A stretch of 64,000 nucleotides of DNA. It comes from Stenotrophomonas sp. HITSZ_GD. Its GTDB lineage: Bacteria > Pseudomonadota > Gammaproteobacteria > Xanthomonadales > Xanthomonadaceae. Every line of letters starts with the position of its first letter. The first letter of the stretch is position 1. A program made the translations under genes and the position numbers. Of this stretch, positions 35,361 to 43,758 are shown one piece after another. The notes beneath the pieces are model-generated. The model had not been told where the DNA came from. It saw nothing but the letters and a program-made list of their open reading frames with translations, and did not search any database. The stretch spans positions 1-64,000 of the forward strand of contig NZ_JARQXB010000002.1 of assembly GCF_029543105.1 (NCBI RefSeq), in the 5' to 3' direction.

Positions 35361-36203
35361 ATGGACGCCTTGCGTTTTCGCCTGCTGGCCAGCCTGTCGC
35401 TGGCGGCACCGTGGTCGCTGCACGCGCAGCAGCCGGCCGCCGACGCCACGACGGCTGCTGGCCCGGCCACAACTCCCGCGCACGACGCCGATTCGCTGGC
35501 CAAGGCACTCTCCAACCCGGTAGCGGCGCTGATCAGCGTCCCGCTCCAGTACAACTACGACCAGACCTATGGCGACGACGGCTACAGGCACACGCTGAAC
35601 ATCCAGCCCGTGGTGCCGATCTCGATCTCCGCGCACTGGAACCTGATCTCGCGGACCATCCTGCCGGTGGCTTACCAGAAGGATGTCATCCCCGGCACCG
35701 ACCAGGCCGGCATCGGCGACATCACCCAGAGCTTCTTCTTATCGCCCAAGCAACCGACGGCTTCCGGGGTGATCTGGGGTATCGGCCCGGCGATGCTGCT
35801 GCCCACCGGCACCGACGACCTCGGCGCCGATACGTGGGGCCTGGGGCCTACCTTCGTGGTGCTCAAGCAGGACCACGGCTGGACCTACGGCGCGCTGGCC
35901 AACCACATCAGCGACGTGGGCGGCGTGGGCCGCCACCGAGCGGACATCAGCAACACGTTCCTGCAGCCGTTCCTCTCGCGCGCGTTCGCCGGGGGCCGCA
36001 CGCTCACCTTCAACCTGGAATCGAGCTACGACTGGACGGCCAGGCAGTGGACGGTACCGCTGAACATCGGCTACTCGAAGGTGACCCAGCTGGGCGGGCA
36101 GATGCTGAGCTTCCAGGGCGGCGTGCGCGCCTACCTGGAAAAGCCGGAAGGCGGCCCGGACTGGGGCCTGCGCTTCACCGTCACGTTGCTGTATCCGCGT
36201 TGA
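35361..36203 (+). CDS. Outer-membrane beta-barrel transporter-like protein
   Basis: A 280-aa exported protein with a signal peptide (cleavage near LHAQQ-P) and alternating hydrophobic strands such as HTLNIQPVVPISISAHWNLIS and DTWGLGPTFVVL, ending in the aromatic-rich WGLRFTVTLLYPR expected of an outer-membrane barrel. It resembles proteins annotated as transporters of the MetA/phenol-degradation type. It starts 10 bp after the DUF4239-like gene, so they are probably co-transcribed. Substrate unknown. Confidence 0.65.
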   Translation: MDALRFRLLASLSLAAPWSLHAQQPAADATTAAGPATTPAHDADSLAKALSNPVAALISVPLQYNYDQTYGDDGYRHTLNIQPVVPISISAHWNLISRTILPVAYQKDVIPGTDQAGIGDITQSFFLSPKQPTASGVIWGIGPAMLLPTGTDDLGADTWGLGPTFVVLKQDHGWTYGALANHISDVGGVGRHRADISNTFLQPFLSRAFAGGRTLTFNLESSYDWTARQWTVPLNIGYSKVTQLGGQMLSFQGGVRAYLEKPEGGPDWGLRFTVTLLYPR

Positions 36204-36209
36204 GGCCGC

Positions 36210-36620
36210 TCAGTGGTCCAGCAAGAGCCATAGCGCGGTCAAGCCGCCGAGCAGCAGCAAGCCCAGGCTGAACAACGTGGTGGCGCGGTGGCGCGCCACC
36301 ACCACCCCGCGCTCGATGTCGCGCGCGACATGCCAGTAGCGGGTGATCGACCACACCAGCAGCGCCAGCCCGAGCAGCACCATGCCGATGCCGGCGTTGC
36401 CGGCATCGCGCAGCATCAGCCGGCCGCCCTGCGGCGCCTGGTCGTTCTGCACCAGGTACATGCTGAAGCGGTTGATGGTGATGCCGAAGCCGATCAGCGA
36501 CACCGTGGTCCGCAGGTACGCCAGGTGCGTGCGTTCGTTGGCCATGTGCGTGCGGCCGCGGGCCAGGTCCGTGGACAGCGAGCCCGCAGCAGGCGGGGTG
36601 GGCGGGGCAGGGTCATGCAT
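36210..36620 (-). CDS. DUF202 (YidH-type) membrane protein
   Basis: A 136-aa small inner-membrane protein with three transmembrane helices and the DUF202 signature ANERTHLAYLRTTVSLIGFG near residues 27-46. Function unknown. It is convergent with the outer-membrane protein gene (6 bp apart) and lies after the arylsulfatase remnant on the same strand. Confidence 0.85.
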   Translation of the reverse strand: MHDPAPPTPPAAGSLSTDLARGRTHMANERTHLAYLRTTVSLIGFGITINRFSMYLVQNDQAPQGGRLMLRDAGNAGIGMVLLGLALLVWSITRYWHVARDIERGVVVARHRATTLFSLGLLLLGGLTALWLLLDH

Positions 36621-36740
36621 GGCGGCTTCCCGAAGAAGGCGCGGCGGCCCTGGACGATGGCACGCCGTGGCGCGGCCCGCGTGGCCGCGGGCCTTGCGAG
36701 AACGGCGACGGCCCCGGGCGGGGCCGCCGCGTGGCCTGGC

Positions 36741-37542
36741 TCAGTCGACGGCGAAGGCGGCCGCGGCCAGTTTTTCCAGGTCCAGGTACTGGGTTTTCTC
36801 GATCGTCACGCCGACGCCGAGGATCTGCCCGCCCTTGAACTCGCCCGGCGTGGCGTATTCCTCGCTCACCGCATCGCCGCTGTCGCGGCCGATGCACAGG
36901 CCGTCGCCGGAGAGGGTGAACTTGCCGAGCTGGGTCTTCATGTCGCCCTCGGCCTCGAGGGTGTCGTTGACATACAGCCGGGTCCTGCCCAGCGACTCGC
37001 CATGCTCGCCGGCGCCAGTGCGCTCGAATTCCATCCCCAGCGAATACTTTCCGGGCTTGAGCTCGGTCTTGGAGACGAACTTCTGCTCCGGCTTGATGCC
37101 CAGGAAGTTGTAGACGTAGTACAGCTTCCGGTTCTTGATGAACAGGCTGTGGCCGCCGAAACGCGAGCCGTGGGCGAACAACACGCCGGAGGCATCGGCG
37201 TCGGTGATCTCCACGTCGGCGATGATCTTGTACGAGCGTCCGCGCACGTTCACCGCCACGCCTTCGGGCACCGGCGAGGTACCGGGGTAGTCGCGTGGGC
37301 GAACACAGCGCGGTGGTGTGCCATTGCGTGTAGGTCAGGCCGTTGTCGGCGAGCTTCTGCAGCGTGGGCATGTTGATCGCGCCGCCATACGGCTGCCACG
37401 CGGCCTGTCCGGTGTCGTCGTAGAGCACGATCAGGATGTTCGGCGCGCCATCCGGCGCCTTCGGGGGAAGGAACGGCTCCCAGTCTGCCTTGGAGTCGCG
37501 GATATCGAGCTTGATCACGCCCTTGAATTTCTTCTCGGCCAT
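36741..37542 (-). pseudogene. Arylsulfatase with large internal deletion
   Basis: The gene begins normally at ATG 37542 and encodes the first 84 residues of an arylsulfatase, including the metal-binding aspartates (LIVLYDDTG) and the formylglycine-forming motif CSPTR with Cys80. At 37290-37293 the sequence jumps, out of frame, to what is normally the far C-terminal region: DYPGTSPVPEGVAVNV and a further 165 or so residues of the lectin-like C-terminal domain, ending at 36741. Full-length relatives are about 750-790 aa, so roughly 500 residues with most of the active site are gone. Certainly inactive as a sulfatase. Confidence 0.8.
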
Positions 37543-37784
37543 GGCGGCGGTCTCTTCGTGTGGACACGGGGAATGGAGGGCCGCACGGCGCGGGATCGGC
37601 GCGGAGGGAAGCTCCGGGGCCAGTCTGTACTGCCACCTCCCACCGCACATGCGAGGGATTTCGGTATTTGTCTCAGTAAAAGTACCTAGCGCATTCGATC
37701 CGCGCCGAGGATCGGCCGCCGGTTCGCACGGCCGTGGCGTGCGAAAACACGCACTCGGCGCCCGTCTTTCCACCGGCGCGCGGC

Positions 37785-38426
37785 TCAGGTCTCCAGCGAG
37801 ATGATCCCGCGCCGCAGCGCCACGGTCACCGCATGGGTGCGATCGCGCGCACCGAGCTTGCCGAGAATGCTCTTCATGTGGGCCTTCACGGTCTGCTCGG
37901 AGATCGACATGTGCTGCCCGATCACCTTGTTCGACTGCCCGGCGGCGACCTGCACCAGCACCTGGATCTCGCGCTGCGAAAGTTGCCCGTCGGCGATGTG
38001 CGCGGCAATGCTGCCGGCGATGGTGGCCGGCATCTGGTGGCGGCGGCCCTGGTGGACTTCGCGCAGCGTGTGGACCAGTTCGCGGCGCAATGCATCCTTG
38101 AGCAGGTAGGCGCTGGCGCCGGCCTGCAGGGCGCGCACCGCGCGCGCATCGCCGCTGTAGGTGGTGAGGATGATCACGCGCGCGCGCGGGTCGAGCGCGC
38201 GGATGCGCGCGGTGGCCTCCACGCCGTCCACGCGCGGCAGCTGCAGGTCCATCAGCACCACGTCAGGGCGCAGGTCCTCGTAGCGCGCCACCGCTTCCTC
38301 GCCGTCGCTGGCTTCGCCGAGCAGCTGCATGTCCGGCTGGTGGGCAATCATCGCCGCCAGGCCATCGCGCAGCAGCGGATGGTCGTCGACGATCAGCACG
38401 CCGATGGGGGCGGGGCAGGCGGACAT
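37785..38426 (-). CDS. LuxR/NarL-type response regulator
   Basis: A 213-aa response regulator with a receiver domain (Asp14/Asp15 acidic pair, phosphorylated Asp60 in VVLMDLQLP, LTTYSG and the conserved Lys in YLLKDAL) and a C-terminal LuxR helix-turn-helix (about 148-205) containing LSQREIQVLVQVAAG. Its ATG overlaps the stop of the sensor kinase gene, so the two are one operon and a cognate pair. Targets unknown. Confidence 0.9.
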   Translation of the reverse strand: MSACPAPIGVLIVDDHPLLRDGLAAMIAHQPDMQLLGEASDGEEAVARYEDLRPDVVLMDLQLPRVDGVEATARIRALDPRARVIILTTYSGDARAVRALQAGASAYLLKDALRRELVHTLREVHQGRRHQMPATIAGSIAAHIADGQLSQREIQVLVQVAAGQSNKVIGQHMSISEQTVKAHMKSILGKLGARDRTHAVTVALRRGIISLET

Positions 38427-41400
38427 CAAGCTTCTCCTCGGGTGAATGCAAACGCGCGCAGCCAGGCGTGGCCGCGGCGACGCGCGGGCCGGCGGTACGC
38501 GCGCACCGCCGGCAAGCTGATCTGTATCTCGGTTCCCGCGCCTACGCGCGACCACACTTGCAGGCGCGCACCCAGCCGCGCGGCGCGCTCGCGCATGCCG
38601 TGCAGGCCCCAGTGGCCGGCCTGTTGCGTGGCTGCGTCGGAAAGGCCGCGGCCATCATCGCGGATGCGCAGCCGCAGCGCACGGCGGGCGTAGCCGACCT
38701 CGATCTCCACGGCCTGCGCGTGCGCATGCTGGAAGGCATTGAGCAGGGCCTCGCGGCCGATCATGTAAAGCTCCTCGGCGGCGTGCGGCAGCAGCGGGCG
38801 CGGCTCGCCTTCCACCAGCAGGCGCACTTGTGGCAGCACGGCGCCGCCGGCGTCGTCGCGTACCTGCAACAACGCGGCGCCCAGGTCCTGGCCTTGCTGC
38901 ACCGGGCCGCGCAGGCCGCGCACGCGCTCGCGTCCTTCGGCCATGGCCTGTTCGGCCAGGTCCATCGCGGCTTCCAGCTCGGCGCGCAGCGGGTCGCCGG
39001 CGGGCAGGCGCTGGCTGGCCGCGTGCAGCCGCAGGATCAGCCCCTGCGTGCCTTGCAGCAGCGTGTCGTGCAGCTCGCGGGCGATGCGCTCGCGCTCCTG
39101 ATGGCGCTCGTCCAGGCGCGCGCGCAGCCGCGCTCCGAGTTGGCGCGCACGCGCGCGCACCGCCAGCGCCAGCACGCCCAGGCCCAGCGCCACGCACAAC
39201 ACCTTGAAGGCGACCGTCTGCGTAAACGCCGGCGCGATGCGGAAGCTGCGCGTAGCCGGTGCCGCGCTCCATACGCCATCCTCGTTGCCGGCCTCGGCCT
39301 CGAAGCGGTACTGGCCCGGGCCCAGGTTGCTATACGAGGCCCGCGTGAGTTCGCCCGCGTCATGCCAGTCCCGCTCCAGGCCTGCGAGGCGATAGCGGTA
39401 GCGCACGCGATCGGGCCGGGCGAGGCTGGCGGCCGCGTAGTCGATCTGCAGCTGCGTCGTGTGCTGGGGCAGCACGAGCCCTTCGTGCAGCGGCCGCGAC
39501 GCGGAGCCGCCGTAGGCGATCTCGCCGATATGCACCTGCGGCGCGATCGGGTTGCGGTGCGGCTGGCGCGTATCCAGCCACGCCAGTCCCTGGTTGCTCG
39601 CCAGCCACAGCAGGCCCTCGGCCCCGAGCACGGCGGTGGGCACCGGGCTGGCCTGGCGCGAAATGCCGGGCAGGCCGTCGATCGCATCGAACAGGCGCGG
39701 CGCGCGCAGCGGCGCGTCATGCGTTACCGCCTGCGCGAGGTCAGCCGCGTCGATGCGCAGCAGGCCGCGCGCGCCGTACAGCCAGTACTGGTCGGACGCG
39801 TCGCGGACGATGCCGTTCACGCCGTCGAGCAGGTTGCCGCCACGCGCCTGCAGCGCATGGAACCGGCCGTCGGCGCCACGCGCCGCCACGCCGGTCTCGC
39901 CGGCGACGATCAGCCGCTGCGCGTCGCGGTACAGCATGGTCACCGGCCCGACCGCCAAGCCCTGCGCGGGGCCATACGTGGTGACGCGGCCGCCTTCGAG
40001 CACGCGCACGCTGCCGTCCTGGTAGCCGAACAGCGCCGCATCGCCCTGCAGCACCACCGTCGTGCAGGCGAGGTGCGGCAGCCGCGTCTCGCGCGCCCAG
40101 CGCTGGCCGTCATGGCGGTAGACGTAGTCGTCGCCGAAGCACGCCCATGCCTGGCGGTCGCCATCGGAGGCCATCGCGTGCAGGTAGCGGCGGTCGGGCA
40201 GGTCGGGCAGCGGGCGGGCGTCGAGCCTACCTGCGTGCCACAGCGCGACATGGCTCAGCCCCGACATCCATATCCGCGCGCCCGGCGCCGGCGGCTGCGG
40301 CGGTTGCGCGCCGGCCAGGCGGGCGAGCGTGTCGCGATCGAGCCGCAGCGGCTGCATGTCCTCGGTGTAGGCATACACGGCCCCGTCGGGCGCCTGGTAC
40401 AGGGTCTGCAAGGGATCGCCGCCGGTGTGCGGTTCGCCGAGCCGATGCACGCTGTGCGCGCGGAAGCGGTCCAGGCCCAGGTTGGTGCCGACCCAGATGT
40501 TGCCTTCGCGGTCCTCCAGCAGCGGCGCCGGATACGGTGAACTCAGCCCCTGGGCGACGGCGAATTGCTCCACGCGCGGCGGCGCATCGTCGGCGAAGCG
40601 CACGCGATACACGCCGCCGCCCTGCAGGCCGCTGGCCCACAGGCTGCCGTCGCGCGCGAACAGCACGCGGTTCGCGCGCACCTGCGGCAACCGGCCGGCG
40701 AGGCGCTCGGCCTCGGGCAGGATCGCGCCCCCGCGCGCCACCGGCATCAGGCCGCGCTGGCGGTCGGCCAGCCACAGCTCGCCGCTGGGGCTCTCGGCGA
40801 GCGAGGAGAAACGCGACACCGCCACGCCCGTCGCTTCGAAGCGCTGGGTGCCGCGGCGCAGGCGCAGCAGTTCCTCGTCATTGCTCACCCACAACGTGCC
40901 GTGGCGATCGCGCAGCAGCCACTGCGCATGCGCGCCGGGATCGCCCATCGCCGGCGCCGGCGCACGCCAGGCGTGGCCGTCGAACCAGCGCAGCCCGCCA
41001 TCGCTGGCGGCCCACAGGCGCCCGGCGGCATCGCGCGCCAGGCGCGGCAGCAAGGCGGTGGGCATGCCTTGCGCGGGCTGGTAATGGTCCAGGCGATCGC
41101 CGGCCAGCCGGCTCAGCCCGGCGTTGTAATAGCCAATCCACAGCGTGCCGTCCGGTTCCAGCCGCAAGGTGGTCATGTTGCCCGACAGGAAGTGCGTACC
41201 GGCCGGGGCTTCCTGGCGGGTGAACACGCGGCCGTCGAAGCGGTACAGGCCGGCCCCGGTGGCCAGCCACAAGGCGCCGTCGGCGGCCTGCGCGATGTCC
41301 CAGATGTCGCCCGGCGCGCCGCGCTCCACCGGCCAGGCGGCGTGGTCGTAGCCGGCGATGCCGGCCGCCACCGCCGGCGCGCCGTCGTCTGCGCGCGCGT

Positions 41401-41491
41401 TCGGCGAGGCGAGGGTCAGCGCGGCGGCGGCGCACAGCGCATGCGCGGCGACACGCAGGCTGCGCGCGAGGGTGGGGGAGACGCGGGGCAT
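38426..41491 (-). CDS. Sensor histidine kinase with periplasmic beta-propeller
   Basis: An approximately 1020-aa hybrid of the two-component-regulator-propeller type: signal peptide, many 'reg_prop' blades (for example GLSSPYPAPLLEDREGNIWV), a Y_Y_Y domain (near residues 640-710), one transmembrane helix (about 745-765), then HisKA_3 dimerisation with the phospho-histidine in RELHDTLLQGTQG (about residue 808), and a HATPase_c domain. Such sensors commonly detect carbohydrates or their breakdown products in the periplasm. A GTG at 41527 is an alternative start, but neither start has a clear ribosome-binding site. Coupled to the LuxR regulator. Confidence 0.88.
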   Translation of the reverse strand: MPRVSPTLARSLRVAAHALCAAAALTLASPNARADDGAPAVAAGIAGYDHAAWPVERGAPGDIWDIAQAADGALWLATGAGLYRFDGRVFTRQEAPAGTHFLSGNMTTLRLEPDGTLWIGYYNAGLSRLAGDRLDHYQPAQGMPTALLPRLARDAAGRLWAASDGGLRWFDGHAWRAPAPAMGDPGAHAQWLLRDRHGTLWVSNDEELLRLRRGTQRFEATGVAVSRFSSLAESPSGELWLADRQRGLMPVARGGAILPEAERLAGRLPQVRANRVLFARDGSLWASGLQGGGVYRVRFADDAPPRVEQFAVAQGLSSPYPAPLLEDREGNIWVGTNLGLDRFRAHSVHRLGEPHTGGDPLQTLYQAPDGAVYAYTEDMQPLRLDRDTLARLAGAQPPQPPAPGARIWMSGLSHVALWHAGRLDARPLPDLPDRRYLHAMASDGDRQAWACFGDDYVYRHDGQRWARETRLPHLACTTVVLQGDAALFGYQDGSVRVLEGGRVTTYGPAQGLAVGPVTMLYRDAQRLIVAGETGVAARGADGRFHALQARGGNLLDGVNGIVRDASDQYWLYGARGLLRIDAADLAQAVTHDAPLRAPRLFDAIDGLPGISRQASPVPTAVLGAEGLLWLASNQGLAWLDTRQPHRNPIAPQVHIGEIAYGGSASRPLHEGLVLPQHTTQLQIDYAAASLARPDRVRYRYRLAGLERDWHDAGELTRASYSNLGPGQYRFEAEAGNEDGVWSAAPATRSFRIAPAFTQTVAFKVLCVALGLGVLALAVRARARQLGARLRARLDERHQERERIARELHDTLLQGTQGLILRLHAASQRLPAGDPLRAELEAAMDLAEQAMAEGRERVRGLRGPVQQGQDLGAALLQVRDDAGGAVLPQVRLLVEGEPRPLLPHAAEELYMIGREALLNAFQHAHAQAVEIEVGYARRALRLRIRDDGRGLSDAATQQAGHWGLHGMRERAARLGARLQVWSRVGAGTEIQISLPAVRAYRRPARRRGHAWLRAFAFTRGEA

Positions 41492-41559
41492 GCCACATTT
41501 TGGCAGGCTCGGGGGAGCGGCCAACACCTCTTTCGGGGGATGCGCCGACGCGTGCCTCG

Positions 41560-41949
41560 ATGGCTAATGGACCCTGGCCGGCACCGGACGAGGGGATGCA
41601 GCGACTGTACGCAATGTTCCCGGACCGGGGACCCGGCCTGGGCCTGCTGCTGCTGCGCTTGGATGCCGCGATGGTGATGGTGCTCGATCCGCAGGGCGCG
41701 GGGTGGATATCGGGCGGGCCGTGGCCGATGCGCGCGGCCTGGGCCGTGGCGCTGCTGCTGGCCTGCGGCTGGCTGACGCCGGTGGCGCTCGCGCTGGGCC
41801 TGCTGTTGACGCTGGCGCGCCTGCCCGAGCCGGCCGCCGGGGCCGTGCTGATGCTGTTGCTGGGCGTGATGCTGCTCGGCCCCGGCGCGTATTCGCTCGA
41901 CGCGCGGCTGTACGGAAGGCGCGTGCTGCGCCGGCCACCGCGCGGCTAA
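41560..41949 (+). CDS. DoxX-like small membrane protein
   Basis: A 129-aa protein with four hydrophobic helices and the C-terminal GAYSLDARLYGRR motif found in DoxX-like proteins of Xanthomonads. The function is unknown. Start uncertain; ATG 41596, 12 codons later, would also give the full membrane part. It diverges from the sensor kinase gene. Confidence 0.55.
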   Translation: MANGPWPAPDEGMQRLYAMFPDRGPGLGLLLLRLDAAMVMVLDPQGAGWISGGPWPMRAAWAVALLLACGWLTPVALALGLLLTLARLPEPAAGAVLMLLLGVMLLGPGAYSLDARLYGRRVLRRPPRG

Positions 41950-42054
41950 TCCATTGGTCGTAACCCGAAAGAGGGGGTAGGGCGGCGCACCAAGGAGGGT
42001 TGGGCGCCCGCGCCGGGCAGGCGAGGATGGAGCCCCGTTCATTGGAGACGCGCG

Positions 42055-42435
42055 ATGGCCGCTTACCTGCCGTACTTCATCGCCGCCCTTCCGAGCGCGT
42101 CGGAGTGCTGGCCGCGCGCGGTGCGCCGCGCCATCGACTACATCGAGCAGCATCTCTACGAGCCGGTGTGCGTGGAGCAACTCGCCGCTGCCGCCTGCAT
42201 GAGCCGCTTCCACTTCGCGCGCACGTTCCGCGCGCATACCGGGCTGAGCCCGATGGAATACCTGCGCCAGCGCCGCATCGAGCAGGCCCAGCGGCTGCTG
42301 CGCGAAGGCGGGCGCAAGGTGTGCCAGGTGGCCAGCGACCTGTGTTTCTTCGACCAGAGCCACTTCGTGCGCAGCTTCCGCCGCGCCACCGGCTGCACGC
42401 CGGCGCGCTACGCCGCCGCCGCGCGCGCGGCCTGA
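42055..42435 (+). CDS. Short AraC-family transcriptional regulator
   Basis: A 126-aa protein that is almost only the AraC DNA-binding domain: two helix-turn-helix motifs (about residues 35-60 and 85-115) with the signature FFDQSHFVRSFRRATGCTP. There is no ligand-binding domain, as in SoxS/MarA-type regulators, so activity may be set by its own expression level. It lies alone between the DoxX-like gene and a convergent hydrolase gene. Confidence 0.88.
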   Translation: MAAYLPYFIAALPSASECWPRAVRRAIDYIEQHLYEPVCVEQLAAAACMSRFHFARTFRAHTGLSPMEYLRQRRIEQAQRLLREGGRKVCQVASDLCFFDQSHFVRSFRRATGCTPARYAAAARAA

Positions 42436-42486
42436 CCCCTCGGCGCGAGCGGCCGGCATCGCGGCCGGCCCCTCGTGTGGCCGGGT

Positions 42487-43479
42487 TCAGGCCTTGGCGA
42501 AGGCCAGCAGGTCCTGGTTGAACTGCTCGGCGTGGGTGACGGTCAGGCCGTGCGGCGCGCCCGGGTAGATCTTCAGCTGGGCGCCCTTGATGATCTTGGA
42601 CGACAGGCGGGCGGACGCATCGATCGGCACGATCTGGTCGTCATCGCCGTGGATCACCAGCGTCGGCACGTCGATCTTCTTCAGGTCCGGGGTGTAGTCG
42701 ACCTCGGAGAACTCGTGCACGCAGTCGTACTGGCCCTTCACGCCGCCGGCCATGCCCTGCAGCCAGAACGAATCGCGCATGCCTTGGGTGACCTTGTTGC
42801 CGGCGCGGTTGGCGCCGAAGAACGGGGTCGTGAGGTCCTTGAAGAACTGCGACCGGTCGCCCGCCGTGCCGGCGCGGATGCCGTCGAACACGCTCAGCGG
42901 GGTGCCATGGGGATTGTTCGCGGTCTTGAGCATCAGCGGCGGCACCGCGCCCACCAGCAGCATCTTGGCCACGCGCCGGGTGCCGTGGCGGCCGACGTAG
43001 TGCGAGATCTCGCCGCCGCCGGTGGAATGGCCGACCAGGATGACGTCCTTCAGGTCGAGGTGTTCGATCACCGCAGCCAGGTCGTCGGCGTAGGTGTCCA
43101 TGTTGTTGCCGTCCCAGGTCTGGCTGGAGCGGCCGTGGCTGCGGCGGTCGTGCGCGACCACGCGGTAGCCCTGTTGGCCCATGAACAACATCTGCGGGTC
43201 CCAGGCATCGGCGCTGAGCGGCCAGCCGTGGGCGAACAGGACAGGCTGACCCTTGCCCCAGTCCTTGTAGAAGATCTGGGCGCCGTCCTTGACGGTGAGG
43301 AAGTGACTCATGGAATGGGCTCCGTGGGGGGTGGAAGAAGCGGGAGGGGCGGCGCGCGCGCCACCGGGCAGGCCGAAGCCGATCGAGGACGCGGCCAGCG
43401 CCGCGGCCAGGCCGGCGGACGTGGCGAGGAAGCCGCGGCGGCCCGGATCGTCCGGGGACGACTCGCTCGGGTCATGCAT
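42487..43479 (-). CDS. Tat-exported alpha/beta hydrolase (chloroperoxidase-like)
   Basis: A 330-aa alpha/beta hydrolase closely like non-haem chloroperoxidases/arylesterases: nucleophile Ser152 in VGHSTGGG, acid in [11 protein letters not shown], histidine in APHGLTVTH, and oxyanion region AHGWPLSAD. The N-terminus carries a twin-arginine signal ([15 protein letters not shown]), unusual for this cytosolic family. ATG 43479 has AGGAG upstream. A second ATG at 43311 (Met57), just where the family normally begins, also has GGAG 8 bp upstream, so two forms (exported and cytosolic) are possible. Substrate unknown. Confidence 0.88.
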   Translation of the reverse strand: MHDPSESSPDDPGRRGFLATSAGLAAALAASSIGFGLPGGARAAPPASSTPHGAHSMSHFLTVKDGAQIFYKDWGKGQPVLFAHGWPLSADAWDPQMLFMGQQGYRVVAHDRRSHGRSSQTWDGNNMDTYADDLAAVIEHLDLKDVILVGHSTGGGEISHYVGRHGTRRVAKMLLVGAVPPLMLKTANNPHGTPLSVFDGIRAGTAGDRSQFFKDLTTPFFGANRAGNKVTQGMRDSFWLQGMAGGVKGQYDCVHEFSEVDYTPDLKKIDVPTLVIHGDDDQIVPIDASARLSSKIIKGAQLKIYPGAPHGLTVTHAEQFNQDLLAFAKA

Positions 43480-43758
43480 GGGGGAACTCCTGTCGGGAGG
43501 GAGGTTGACGGCCGCGGCAGTAGACGCCGGCCGGCATTGGCCACGCTTGCATGAATGTGCGCAGGGTCCGCGGCTGGCCCGGGCCGCACCGGGCCGATGG
43601 TTCGTGCCGCTAACAGCCACTTATTGCCAACGCATGAAATCCTTGTTACCAATTGCTGCGGTGCAGCACCGGACAGGGGGAATGCCGGGCGCACGCAACG
43701 ACCATCAGGAGCGCATTAGCGGGAACACCACCACCCACATCGTCAAGGGGACGCACGC

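Noticed and set aside
37543-37784. Promoter in the AT-richer spot near 37655-37690
   Set aside because: I could not find a convincing -10/-35 pair, and the downstream gene is a decayed sulfatase. I see nothing else in this gap.
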